Shown piece after piece: positions 56,406-63,863 of a stretch of 64,000 nt of DNA; within the stretch, counting starts at the first letter, position 1; every line of letters starts with the position of its first letter. Where the stretch lies: positions 8,724 through 72,723 of the forward strand of contig CATYUF010000002.1 in the NCBI GenBank assembly GCA_958413095.1, in the 5' to 3' direction. This DNA comes from an uncultured Clostridium sp. Its GTDB lineage: Bacteria; Bacillota; Clostridia; TANB77; CAG-508. The position numbers and the translations under genes were made by a program. The notes beneath the pieces are model-generated. The model did no database searches. It was not told the DNA's origin and saw only the letters and a list, made by a program, of their open reading frames with translations.

Positions 56406-57047
56406 TTACTCAGCTGGATCTGTTAATCCCAAGCTTTCGAAAGATTCTTTTCGATTTCTGCAAGGCTGACAAATTCCACATGGCTTCTCTCCATTTGACA
56501 CACAAGTCCATGTATGTTCAAGAGGAACTTTGTACTCCAAAGCTGTCTTGATAATTTCCTGTTTGTTCTTATAATTCAATGGTGCTTCAATAATTACATT
56601 TGGATTGTTTTTTACTGCAATCTGAATTAACTGATTCATCATTTTAATAAACTCAGGAGAATTATCTGGGCAAATCCATGGACCTGCTTCGCTACCAATA
56701 AAAATCCTTTCAAATTCTTCATCAGTTTCTGCCCATGCAATTGCTGCTGTCAAAATACAAGCATTTCTGAACGGAACATAAATCAAATCATCTTCTTCAC
56801 TTGCTTTAATTCCAGTATCAGTAATCATTGATATTCCAAGTTTTCCTAACCATGTCATATCAATAATTTTGTGTTCTTTTGCACTATAATGCTGTGCAAA
56901 AAACTTCGTGTTTGAAATTTCCCGCTCAATGTTTTTCTGACCATAGTTAACTGTCAGGAAATACAGTTCGTACCCCCGTGCCTTTGCTATAGCAGCACAA
57001 GTTGTACTATCAATTCCACCGCTGATTGTAATAATTGCTTTTTTCAT
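56406..57047 (-). CDS. queC: 7-cyano-7-deazaguanine synthase (QueC)
   Basis: A 213-residue ATP-dependent enzyme that turns 7-carboxy-7-deazaguanine and ammonia into preQ0. ITISGGIDSTTCAA (about 7-20) is the PP-loop, and the zinc site is C182, C190, C193 and C196 (CX7CX2CX2C in CVSNGEKPCGICQPC). GSEAGPWICPDNSPEF and PLEHTWTC match the family. It is complete but set apart from queD-queE-folE by 5 kb of tailoring genes, which is unusual for a queuosine pathway. AAAGGATGGG precedes the ATG. Confidence 0.93.
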   Translation of the reverse strand: MKKAIITISGGIDSTTCAAIAKARGYELYFLTVNYGQKNIEREISNTKFFAQHYSAKEHKIIDMTWLGKLGISMITDTGIKASEEDDLIYVPFRNACILTAAIAWAETDEEFERIFIGSEAGPWICPDNSPEFIKMMNQLIQIAVKNNPNVIIEAPLNYKNKQEIIKTALEYKVPLEHTWTCVSNGEKPCGICQPCRNRKESFESLGLTDPAE

Positions 57048-57514
57048 TCAACCCATCCTTTCTAAGCATTGGTTTTCTTCAACTTATAGTTTCTTGTACA
57101 CTATTACCATCTTGCTAAAATCTCAGCCAGATACAAAAAGAAATGTACGGACTTATGTTAACATTTTTGTTGCAATTTGTCAAGTCTTTTCCGAGTTTAT
57201 TACTTTTCCATTTTATTCCGTTCCTACTTTCTTCTCTTTTTAATAAGACACACCCTCTTTTCTGTTTTTTCTTCTTTCCCTGTGTCATACCCCTTAAACA
57301 CGACACACCCAAAATTCCAATTTTGCTTTATTTTTCAAGATTTTATATATTGTCAAAGTATCCGCTTTTAACTACCAAAAAAATAACTCAAGTGAACACT
57401 TTAGAGGTATCCACTTTAACATTTTATCTTGATACTATATAATAAAAGATAGAGTTTTTTAAGCTTTATCAAATATATTTTAATTTTTATTTAATCTACA
57501 GGTAATTGCTAGTA
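57048..57514. other. Gene-free stretch upstream of queC, with IS21-like end remnant
   Basis: No ORF with an RBS is credible. It must hold the queC promoter. At 57351-57372 and 57407-57420 on the minus strand the similar sequences GTTAAAAGCGGATACTTTG and GTTAAAGTGGATAC recur; repeats of this form occur at the ends of IS21-family insertion sequences, so a worn IS end may be present. Confidence 0.4.
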
Positions 57515-57799
57515 TTATTCGTTCATTGGTAACTTTAACCATGCAAGATGTGATGCATTACTATCAATACTTAATCCTAGTAATTCAGTATTTAGTTCTT
57601 TAAAATATGTATGTGCTCTTGTAAATGCTATCATTTCTGTTGTGCATACGGGGGTAAAATCTCCTGGATGCGAAAATAAAACCAACCATTTACCTTTATA
57701 ATCATTTAAACATACTTCTCCACAAGTAGTTATTGCATTAAATTCAGGTGCTTTCTGACCTATTTTTACATTTCCATTCATCATTAATTCATAATCCAT
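57515..57799 (-). pseudogene. Peroxiredoxin, N-terminal half interrupted by the element
   Basis: The 5' part of the same Prx6-type peroxiredoxin whose 3' part is at 44634-45079. [18 protein letters not shown] and [16 protein letters not shown] hold the peroxidatic Cys52. It runs to NASHLAW at residue 87, then reads seven residues into the element and stops (LKLPMNE). The start has AGGAG upstream. As it stands the 94-residue product has the catalytic Cys but lacks the C-terminal domain and is unlikely to be active. Excision would restore about 235 residues. Confidence 0.93.
57539..57561. repeat. Attachment site, right end of the element
   Basis: Direct repeat of 45057-45079 with one mismatch (CCATGCA against CCATGCT); shared AGATGTGATGCATTAC at 57546-57561. 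Immediately inside lies GGTAACTTT (57528-57536). Confidence 0.9.
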
Positions 57800-57941
57800 A
57801 AAAATAAACTCCTCTCACATTTTTGTATATTATAAAAATATGAAAAGAGTTGATTTTTGTTACAAAATTAATATTGTATAAAGTTTTTTATTAAATTTTA
57901 TAATCTTATAACTTGTTTAAAAATTAAGACTTTATTTATAG

Positions 57942-59060
57942 TTAAATCAAATTCTCTGGATTTAATGATTTTAATTCTTCTAAAACAAATACTCCATCTT
58001 TTCTAATTAATACATCGTCAAACCAAATTTCTCCTCCACCATATTCTGGTGTTTGTATGTTTACTATATCCCAATGAATACTAGAACGATTTCCATTGTC
58101 ACTTTCTTCTAAACTATCACCTGGTGTAAAATGAAAACTGCCTTTTATTTTTTCATCAAATAAAGTATCTCCTATGGGGTTTTCTATATATGGATTTAAT
58201 CCTAGAGCAAATTCTCCTATATATCTGCTTCCCTCGTCAGTATTTAATATCTCATTTAACTCTTTTGTTTTATTTGATGTTGCGTTTATAATTTTTCCAT
58301 TTTCAAATTCAAACTTAATATTATTAAATAATATTCCATTATACCTTGTTTCTGTATTATATGTTATATGTCCATTAACACTATTTTTTACTGGTGCTGT
58401 TGCAACTTCTCCATCAGGTATATTAAATGTACCCATATATTTCTCTGCTGGTATGCCCTCTATACTAAATGTTAAATCTGTTCCTTCTCCTACTATATGA
58501 ACACTTTTTGTTTTATTCATTAAATCAACTAAATTATTCATTGCCTTTGACATCTTTTCATAATCAAGTGTGCATACTCTAAAATAAAAGTCCTCAAATT
58601 CTTCTGTACTCATATTACTCATTTGTGCCATTGAAGCATTAGGATATCTTAATATACACCATTTTGTATTTTTTACCCTTTCTTCAAAATGTACTGGTAA
58701 TGTATAATACTTATTATATAATTCCATTTTATCTTTAGCAATTCCATTTAGCTCTGCTGTATTGTTACTTGCCCTTATTCCAATATATGCATCCATATCT
58801 TTCATTCTCTGTAAATCATGTTGCGCATATATCTTTATTTGTTCTTTTGATGAATTCAAAAGCATTTCTCTCATTATTTTATAATCTATTATATTAAAAC
58901 ATGGATAAGCACCTATTTGTTCAGCTTGTTTTATCAACTCTTTTCCTAATGGAATTCCGTCTATTCCAATAATTTCTATTAATATTTTCTCATTTTTTTG
59001 CAAATTAATAGAATGTTTTAATAAATTGTTTGCTAATTTTTCATTCCTTATATCTTTCAT
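57942..59060 (-). CDS. M29-family aminopeptidase (AmpS/PepS type)
   Basis: A 372-residue cytoplasmic metallo-aminopeptidase. The start at 59058-59060 (MKDIRNEKLANNLLK) follows AAGGAG; the longer frame has no RBS. Motifs: LPVHFEERVKNTKWCILRYP, GTDLTFSIEGI, FNIPDGEVATAPV (Glu ligands), GEFALGLNPYI, and SSIHWDIVNIQ with the catalytic His. M29 enzymes release N-terminal residues with low specificity using two metals. A single gene next to the interrupted peroxiredoxin. Confidence 0.92.
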   Translation of the reverse strand: MKDIRNEKLANNLLKHSINLQKNEKILIEIIGIDGIPLGKELIKQAEQIGAYPCFNIIDYKIMREMLLNSSKEQIKIYAQHDLQRMKDMDAYIGIRASNNTAELNGIAKDKMELYNKYYTLPVHFEERVKNTKWCILRYPNASMAQMSNMSTEEFEDFYFRVCTLDYEKMSKAMNNLVDLMNKTKSVHIVGEGTDLTFSIEGIPAEKYMGTFNIPDGEVATAPVKNSVNGHITYNTETRYNGILFNNIKFEFENGKIINATSNKTKELNEILNTDEGSRYIGEFALGLNPYIENPIGDTLFDEKIKGSFHFTPGDSLEESDNGNRSSIHWDIVNIQTPEYGGGEIWFDDVLIRKDGVFVLEELKSLNPENLI

Positions 59061-59346
59061 TGTTCTTTTTCTCCTTATAATTTTATCAATATCAAGCTTT
59101 TCCAATTTTACTTGTAACCACAATTCATTTAAATAGCTGGACTATATCTGTTTATTAATATAAAATATTTTTCTACTTTTGTCAAACATTTTATATATAA
59201 TTGACAACATCATTACTATTTAATATAAAATTATTTTAAGTAAATAAATATAATAGCTCCAAACATTTAATTTTATTAATTCTCATTTATTAAAACTAAA
59301 AATTCAAAGCTATTGCCATACAATTTTCTATATTAATTTCTATCAT

Positions 59347-59856
59347 TTAAAATCCTTTTTCTTTACTTATATTCATAATACTATTAAAATTCTTTCTTAT
59401 TTTTCTCATAATTTTCTTAAAAAGACTAGTTTGCTCTATCATACTATTATTCTCTGTTTTTAAAGCATTCTCTTCTAATATTGCATTTTTATTTCTTTCT
59501 ATTACCTCTTCTATTTTCTCATCTTTAAATGGCTTATACACTATATCTAATGCTCCTATTTTTATTGCTCTTTTTATAAAATCTGTTGATGGTTTTCCTG
59601 TAATAAATATTACTTGTGGCACCTTTTCTGTATTTTCTTCTTTCAGTTTTTCTAATACTTCTATTCCTGTTAACTTTGGCATTTCTAAATCTGTTAATAC
59701 TAGGTCAGGTTTCATTTTTTTAATCATTTCATATTCTTCTTTTCCATCTTTTGCTATTCCTAATAATTTTATTTCACTCATTTTTTCTATAATTTCTTTT
59801 ATTTTATCTAATATTTCCATATTATCATCTGCAATAATTACTTTTATTTCATCCAT
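59347..59856 (-). CDS. Stand-alone response-regulator receiver protein
   Basis: A 169-residue protein with only a receiver domain: VIIADDNMEILDKI (acidic pair), the phospho-acceptor Asp in PDLVLTDLEMPKLT (about residue 55), and VYKPFKDEKI (Lys). The remaining 45 residues are a basic helical tail with no DNA-binding domain. It resembles Spo0F/CheY-like single-domain regulators or a Spo0A-like receiver. The facing Spo0A boxes about 115 bp upstream (59973-59993) suggest that it belongs to the sporulation circuit, which is inference. The tail could bind RNA or a partner. Confidence 0.85.
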   Translation of the reverse strand: MDEIKVIIADDNMEILDKIKEIIEKMSEIKLLGIAKDGKEEYEMIKKMKPDLVLTDLEMPKLTGIEVLEKLKEENTEKVPQVIFITGKPSTDFIKRAIKIGALDIVYKPFKDEKIEEVIERNKNAILEENALKTENNSMIEQTSLFKKIMRKIRKNFNSIMNISKEKGF

Positions 59857-59972
59857 AAAAATTCCTTCCCTTCAAAAATATTTTAATATATATTTTGATT
59901 CTTCTGTTGCAATAGTATATTCGACTTTATTTTTTCCTTTTTTTGTTATATGTAGACATATTTTACTACTAG

Positions 59973-59993
59973 TTCGACAAAAATTTTGTCGAA
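59973..59993. promoter_or_regulatory. Facing Spo0A boxes upstream of the receiver gene
   Basis: TTCGACAAAA and TTTTGTCGAA form a perfect inverted repeat with one central base; each half contains the 0A-box TGTCGAA. A -10-like TAAAAT lies just downstream on the minus strand. The rest of 59857-60232 holds only the terminator at 60110-60158; the 65-codon frame in it has no RBS. Confidence 0.7.
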
Positions 59994-60109
59994 ACTTGTA
60001 AAAGATTATTATTTTTTTATTGTAAAATTTATGAAAATTTTTATTTTTGTAATATAAATAAAAAATCATCTTTTATCTTGATCTTATATAAGATTTTTTC
60101 ATATATAAC

Positions 60110-60158
60110 AAAAAATATCTAATGAAAAATTCCTTAATATTTACATTAGATATTTTTA
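60110..60158 (-). terminator. Terminator of the PF06541 gene
   Basis: AAAAATATCTAATG (60111-60124) pairs perfectly with CATTAGATATTTTT (60144-60157), about 75 bp past the stop of the gene at 60233. Confidence 0.85.
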
Positions 60159-60232
60159 TTTTCTATTTAAAAATTTTATAAATTTAATTAATTAGTATGA
60201 ATAATTAAAAATATATTGCTAATCTAATACAC

Positions 60233-60877
60233 TTAAATCTCTCTTCTAGCATTTGCAAATACTTCTTCCATATATTCATCTGGATAATGATTATCTAAAA
60301 ATACCTCTACCCCATTTTCTGGTGGAATATTATTTGCTCTTTCATTTTGCCTTAATGCTGCTATTGTTGAAATTGAAATATTAAAAACCATAAATATTAA
60401 TAAAAGATTTGTTGCTAATTTCATATATTTATCTTTCATAAAATTATCTAACTTAGGTATAATTGGTTCTATTAACATTACATACAAAATACCTGCAATT
60501 CCCCAATATGCTGAATGTATTAATGTAGTCCTTCCATTTATATTAAATATCCAATTTGAATAATCCCATGAAACAGTTCCAAATATTTTTTCTTGCAAAT
60601 ATGAACAAAGATATTCTATAATTCCACCTAATAGCATTGAAATTAAAAATACTTTTCCCTTGTTACGAGTTTTAACAAATTTAAAAATTATATAATATGT
60701 TATTATTCCTATCCCATAAACTGGTGTAAATGGTCCATATATTAATCCTTGTCTTGATTCAAAATGTCCATTTTGTACTAATGCTACTATCATTTCTACA
60801 ATATATCCAATAATACTTCCTATCATAAATATAATAAATATTTTACTAAATTCATTTACTTTATTTTCCTTCTCCAT
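60233..60877 (-). CDS. PF06541-type multi-spanning membrane protein
   Basis: A 214-residue protein with about five hydrophobic segments. IFMIGSIIGYIVEMIVALV and LIYGPFTPVYGIGIITYY near the N-terminus, then GGIIEYLCSYLQEKIFGTVSWDYS, is the signature of the 'putative ABC transporter permease' PF06541 family, which has no known ATPase partner. The start is the ATG at 60875-60877 behind AAGGGTG. Function unknown. The C-terminal 45 residues are hydrophilic. Confidence 0.8.
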   Translation of the reverse strand: MEKENKVNEFSKIFIIFMIGSIIGYIVEMIVALVQNGHFESRQGLIYGPFTPVYGIGIITYYIIFKFVKTRNKGKVFLISMLLGGIIEYLCSYLQEKIFGTVSWDYSNWIFNINGRTTLIHSAYWGIAGILYVMLIEPIIPKLDNFMKDKYMKLATNLLLIFMVFNISISTIAALRQNERANNIPPENGVEVFLDNHYPDEYMEEVFANARREI

Positions 60878-61070
60878 TTTTATCACCCTTATTTTCTATA
60901 TTTTATTACATTATATATTTTAGTTATTAAATATTTATATATATATTATTAATAAATTCTTAATTTATTTTATATTCTTTTTTCCCTTTTATCAATCGAT
61001 TTTTACTAATCATTCCTTACAATTTTGTAATATTTATTGTCAGTTTTTAAAATTTCCTCCTGATTTTTGC

Positions 61071-61090
61071 CTCCGACCCCAAAATCATGA
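61071..61090 (-). repeat. Partial copy of the 37201 hairpin repeat
   Basis: CTCCGACCCCAAAATCATGA matches the arm of the hairpin at 37201-37270 at all but a few positions. The other arm is not present, so it is a half copy. The rest of 60878-61124 has no gene. Confidence 0.5.
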
Positions 61091-61124
61091 CTCTAAAATT
61101 ATCAAAGTCACCAAAAAAGATAAC

Positions 61125-61175
61125 AAAAAACAGTAAATTTCAGTTTATTTTAAACCTCTTTTTTACTGTTTTTTT
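61125..61175 (-). terminator. Terminator overlapping the VanY-like stop
   Basis: AAAAAACAGTAAA (61125-61137) pairs with TTTACTGTTTTTT (61162-61174), overlapping the last codons of the carboxypeptidase gene. Confidence 0.75.
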
Positions 61176-61962
61176 CCATAGTATTTAAATAATCTATGTA
61201 TTCTTCTAGGCACATATCTTTTTCTCTTATAAATTCAGCATTTTCAATTCCTACATATCTATAATGCCACGGTTCATAGTTTATTTTTGTTATTTCTTTT
61301 TTCTCTGTTGGATATCTCAAAATAAATCCATATTTGTAGCAATTTTCTATTAGCCATTTTTGTTCTTTCGTTTTTTCTTGTTCTTCGTCTAATATTTGAT
61401 AATTTTCTGATACTATATCAACTGATAAACCTGTTTCATGTTCCCCTGTTCCTGGAATTGCAACCCATGTACTTGCCTTTTCTTCTGCTGTCTTTTGATT
61501 GTATCCTTGCCTTTTATATTCTTTTACTTTTTTATTATATAATTCTATTTGATATTCCCTACTTCTGTAAGCTGAACATATAATTGGATTTAATCCTTCT
61601 TTCCTTGCGTCATTTAACATATTTTCTAAGTTTTTTGCAACTCTTTCGTCTACTTCATAGTTTTTTTCTATTTTTTTTAGGTTTGTTTTATAATCATCTG
61701 GTATTTTGTTTTCTTGGTTTACCAATATTAAATTCCAATCTGATGTTTTTCCAAGTTTTGAGTCCTCTTCTTCATTTTGATTCTGTACTTGATACAAAGC
61801 TTCTATCGAATTTTTATTTTTATCATCTGGTAGATTATTAGTTTGAGACATTTTACATATTACGCAAAATATTACTATTGATATAACCACTATTGATAAT
61901 ACTGCTATTACCGTTATTACTATCCTTCTTTTATCTTTTTTTATTTCTTCTTTTCTATTCAT
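61150..61962 (-). CDS. M15B D-alanyl-D-alanine carboxypeptidase (VanY/LdcB-like)
   Basis: A 270-residue membrane-anchored zinc peptidase trimming the terminal D-Ala of peptidoglycan. A single anchor (about residues 15-35) is followed by the M15 domain: ICSAYRSREYQIELYNKKV, GTGEHETGLSVDIV (SxHxxGxAxD-like zinc motif, here GEHETGLSVD) and NYEPWHYRYVGIENA. The zinc ligands His, Asp and His are all present. It stands alone, so it is probably a general cell-wall enzyme rather than part of a vancomycin cassette. Confidence 0.93.
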   Translation of the reverse strand: MNRKEEIKKDKRRIVITVIAVLSIVVISIVIFCVICKMSQTNNLPDDKNKNSIEALYQVQNQNEEEDSKLGKTSDWNLILVNQENKIPDDYKTNLKKIEKNYEVDERVAKNLENMLNDARKEGLNPIICSAYRSREYQIELYNKKVKEYKRQGYNQKTAEEKASTWVAIPGTGEHETGLSVDIVSENYQILDEEQEKTKEQKWLIENCYKYGFILRYPTEKKEITKINYEPWHYRYVGIENAEFIREKDMCLEEYIDYLNTMEKNSKKEV

Positions 61963-62037
61963 ATCATTCTTCTTTCATTTATATTTATATTAATTATTTT
62001 ATCATAAAATATATTTTTTTCAAAGTCTTTTTTTATT

Positions 62038-63156
62038 CTAATTTTTTCCTTTTTTTCCTATATATTTCTTTCTTAACTTGGTAACTTTTCTTACATTAAT
62101 ATTTCCCTTGGCAATATTAAATAAAGCTGTTAATGTTTTTAATATTATTTGTTTATTTTGCTCATCTATATTTTTATAAGTTGTTAATATTGTTTTTGCA
62201 CTTATAAACCAGTTTTCTCCCATCTCTGGAATTGTTTTAGCATTTGTTTTACTAAGTATTTCAAATAAAGTATCAATAAATTTTCCTCTTTGCTCTGCAT
62301 CAACTTCTTTTAGCCATTGTGTTATAGTGTTGTCTACAAAATTACTTGAGTTTGTAAACTTATCTTCTATAAATTTTACTCCCAATACTTGCCAAGTATA
62401 TAAATCGTGTTGCATTATTCCTGTTTGTGTACTTTTTAATATTTTACATTTTCCTTTATTATTCAATAATCTCCCTATTATTGAACTTTGAGGCATAAAT
62501 GTATGTACCTTTACTATTATCTCTTTATATTCTTTAGAGTTTATTATATTTTCTTGAAAACCTGGTCCATCATTATTATATACACCAATTATTCTTTCCC
62601 TAATTTTTTCATTGCAACACATAGCAGAATATACTGCTAAATTGCCGCCTTTAGAATGTCCTCCAACTATCAATTTTTTTCTATACTTTTTACCTACATT
62701 TTCTAAATATGCTACTGCATCTACTTGTGAAGGCACTAAGTCTTGAAAACTCATATTAAAGTCTTCCTTCCATCCAACAATTGTATTATCAGTACCTCTA
62801 AAAGCTACATATACATATCCATTAGGTAATGTTATAGTTATTGCTGAGAATTGTTTTTCTTCTTTTTCATCTATTTTATTCACATAATCTGATAGCTTTA
62901 TTTTTCCAAACCTTTTACTATTTGCTAATAATGGTAAAAAATCTATATCTTCTTTTTGTAAGTAATTATCCTTATTATTGCTAGTTTCCATTAATTTATA
63001 TACTTCTCTTAAAGTTAGTTTTTCTCCCTCTTTTATATAATTATCAAATGGAAAATATGCGATTCTTGATAAAATTAAATTGTCTATTTCATTAAATTCA
63101 ACATTTTTGAAATCTAAGTCCCCTCTCCATTTCACATAATCAAATATATTTGGCAT
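62038..63156 (-). CDS. DUF2974 (Mbeg1-like) alpha/beta hydrolase
   Basis: A 372-residue protein. NLILSRIAYFPFDNY and LPNGYVYVAFRGTDNTIVGWKEDF precede the nucleophile elbow IVGGHSKGGNLAVYSA (GHSKG, about residues 165-171), and GVYNNDGPGFQ follows. This is the lipase-like Mbeg1/DUF2974 group of Firmicutes. The long basic C-terminal tail (about 320-372) is helical. The substrate is unknown; a lipase or esterase activity is expected from the fold. AAGGAG precedes the ATG. Confidence 0.88.
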   Translation of the reverse strand: MPNIFDYVKWRGDLDFKNVEFNEIDNLILSRIAYFPFDNYIKEGEKLTLREVYKLMETSNNKDNYLQKEDIDFLPLLANSKRFGKIKLSDYVNKIDEKEEKQFSAITITLPNGYVYVAFRGTDNTIVGWKEDFNMSFQDLVPSQVDAVAYLENVGKKYRKKLIVGGHSKGGNLAVYSAMCCNEKIRERIIGVYNNDGPGFQENIINSKEYKEIIVKVHTFMPQSSIIGRLLNNKGKCKILKSTQTGIMQHDLYTWQVLGVKFIEDKFTNSSNFVDNTITQWLKEVDAEQRGKFIDTLFEILSKTNAKTIPEMGENWFISAKTILTTYKNIDEQNKQIILKTLTALFNIAKGNINVRKVTKLRKKYIGKKGKN

Positions 63157-63232
63157 ATGAATTTCTCCTTATTATTTAATACATATAAATTTTATTAATA
63201 AATCTATTTATTGTCAATAATATTATTACTTT

Positions 63233-63301
63233 TGCAATAAAAAAATGAGATATTATTAGAAATATATATTTATATTCTAATAAATCCCATTTTCTATTGC
63301 A
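63233..63301 (-). terminator. Terminator of the DUF308 gene
   Basis: Outer TGCAATA/TATTGCA and inner TTATTAGAA/TTCTAATAA pair across 63233-63301, ending about 25 bp before the stop of the gene at 63327 as read on the minus strand. Confidence 0.7.
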
Positions 63302-63326
63302 TAATAAAATCAATTTTCATATTCAA

Positions 63327-63863
63327 TTAATCATCTAAATAGTTGTTTATCTTTTTAATAAATATTGCTCTTGAAATTATATCTAGTATTGCATATATTA
63401 ATATTATTATTCCTACAATTTGGAATGCTAATGTATTGCTTACTAATACTACAATTCCTGCGATTATCATAAATAAAGAACATACTAATGTTACTGTCCA
63501 AAGACCTGATTTTATATCTTTCCATACTAATGCTGTTTGGAAATTTCTAACTCCACAAAGAATTATCCATATTCCTAAAATAATTCTAAACATTCCACTT
63601 ATAACATCTGAACAGAATAGAACTATTACTCCTAATATTACTGATATTAGAGCTATTGTTAATAGATAGTCTTCTTTATCACTTGATGTAAAATAATCTA
63701 TTAATTTTAAAACTCCTATTATTAATAATATTCCTCCTAATAGAATTGATATAGCTGATACCATTACTGAAGGTTTTGCAATAAATAAAATTCCTAAAAT
63801 TGCAAAAATAACAGATATTACTATATCAGTCCAATTTGTTCTTTTTAAAAACTTTTCAAACAT
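63327..63863 (-). CDS. DUF308/HdeD-family membrane protein
   Basis: A 178-residue protein with about six membrane segments in paired repeats: VISVIFAILGILFIAKPSVMV, ISILLGGILLIIGVLKLIDYF and later IILGIWIILCGVRNFQTALV. This internal duplication is typical of the DUF308/HdeD family, some members of which help in acid stress. GAGAGGTAAAA precedes the ATG. The last 137 bp of the window show nothing further. Confidence 0.85.
   Translation of the reverse strand: MFEKFLKRTNWTDIVISVIFAILGILFIAKPSVMVSAISILLGGILLIIGVLKLIDYFTSSDKEDYLLTIALISVILGVIVLFCSDVISGMFRIILGIWIILCGVRNFQTALVWKDIKSGLWTVTLVCSLFMIIAGIVVLVSNTLAFQIVGIIILIYAILDIISRAIFIKKINNYLDD

Larger units (their letters stand above)
45057..57561. mobile_element. 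Serine-recombinase integrative element carrying a preQ0 gene cluster
   Basis: The ends are defined by a 23-bp direct repeat, both copies lying at the same codons of one peroxiredoxin gene split 12.5 kb apart. A large serine recombinase stops about 65 bp from the left end. The GGTAACTTT/AAAGTTACC sequences just inside the two ends would face each other around the repeat in the circular form, giving a symmetric attP as is usual for large serine recombinases. No conjugation, replication or phage structural genes are present, so it depends on another element for transfer. Cargo: preQ0 pathway, glycosyltransferase, methyltransferase, carbamoyltransferase, transporters and an rRNA methyltransferase. 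Confidence 0.9.

Noticed and set aside
45146..57047. Conjugative or phage element
   Set aside because: No relaxase, VirB/T4SS, terminase, capsid or replication gene is present; only a recombinase and cargo.
49807..57047. Complete queuosine pathway or Dpd DNA-modification island
   Set aside because: queF, tgt and queA are absent, and so are dpdA/dpdB-like proteins; only preQ0 synthesis is covered.
57115..57312. 65-codon ORF upstream of queC
   Set aside because: Low-complexity basic sequence without RBS or family; it overlaps the presumed queC promoter region.
59872..60069. 65-codon ORF between the receiver gene and the PF06541 gene
   Set aside because: No RBS, biased composition, and it overlaps the Spo0A boxes; it is an accidental frame.
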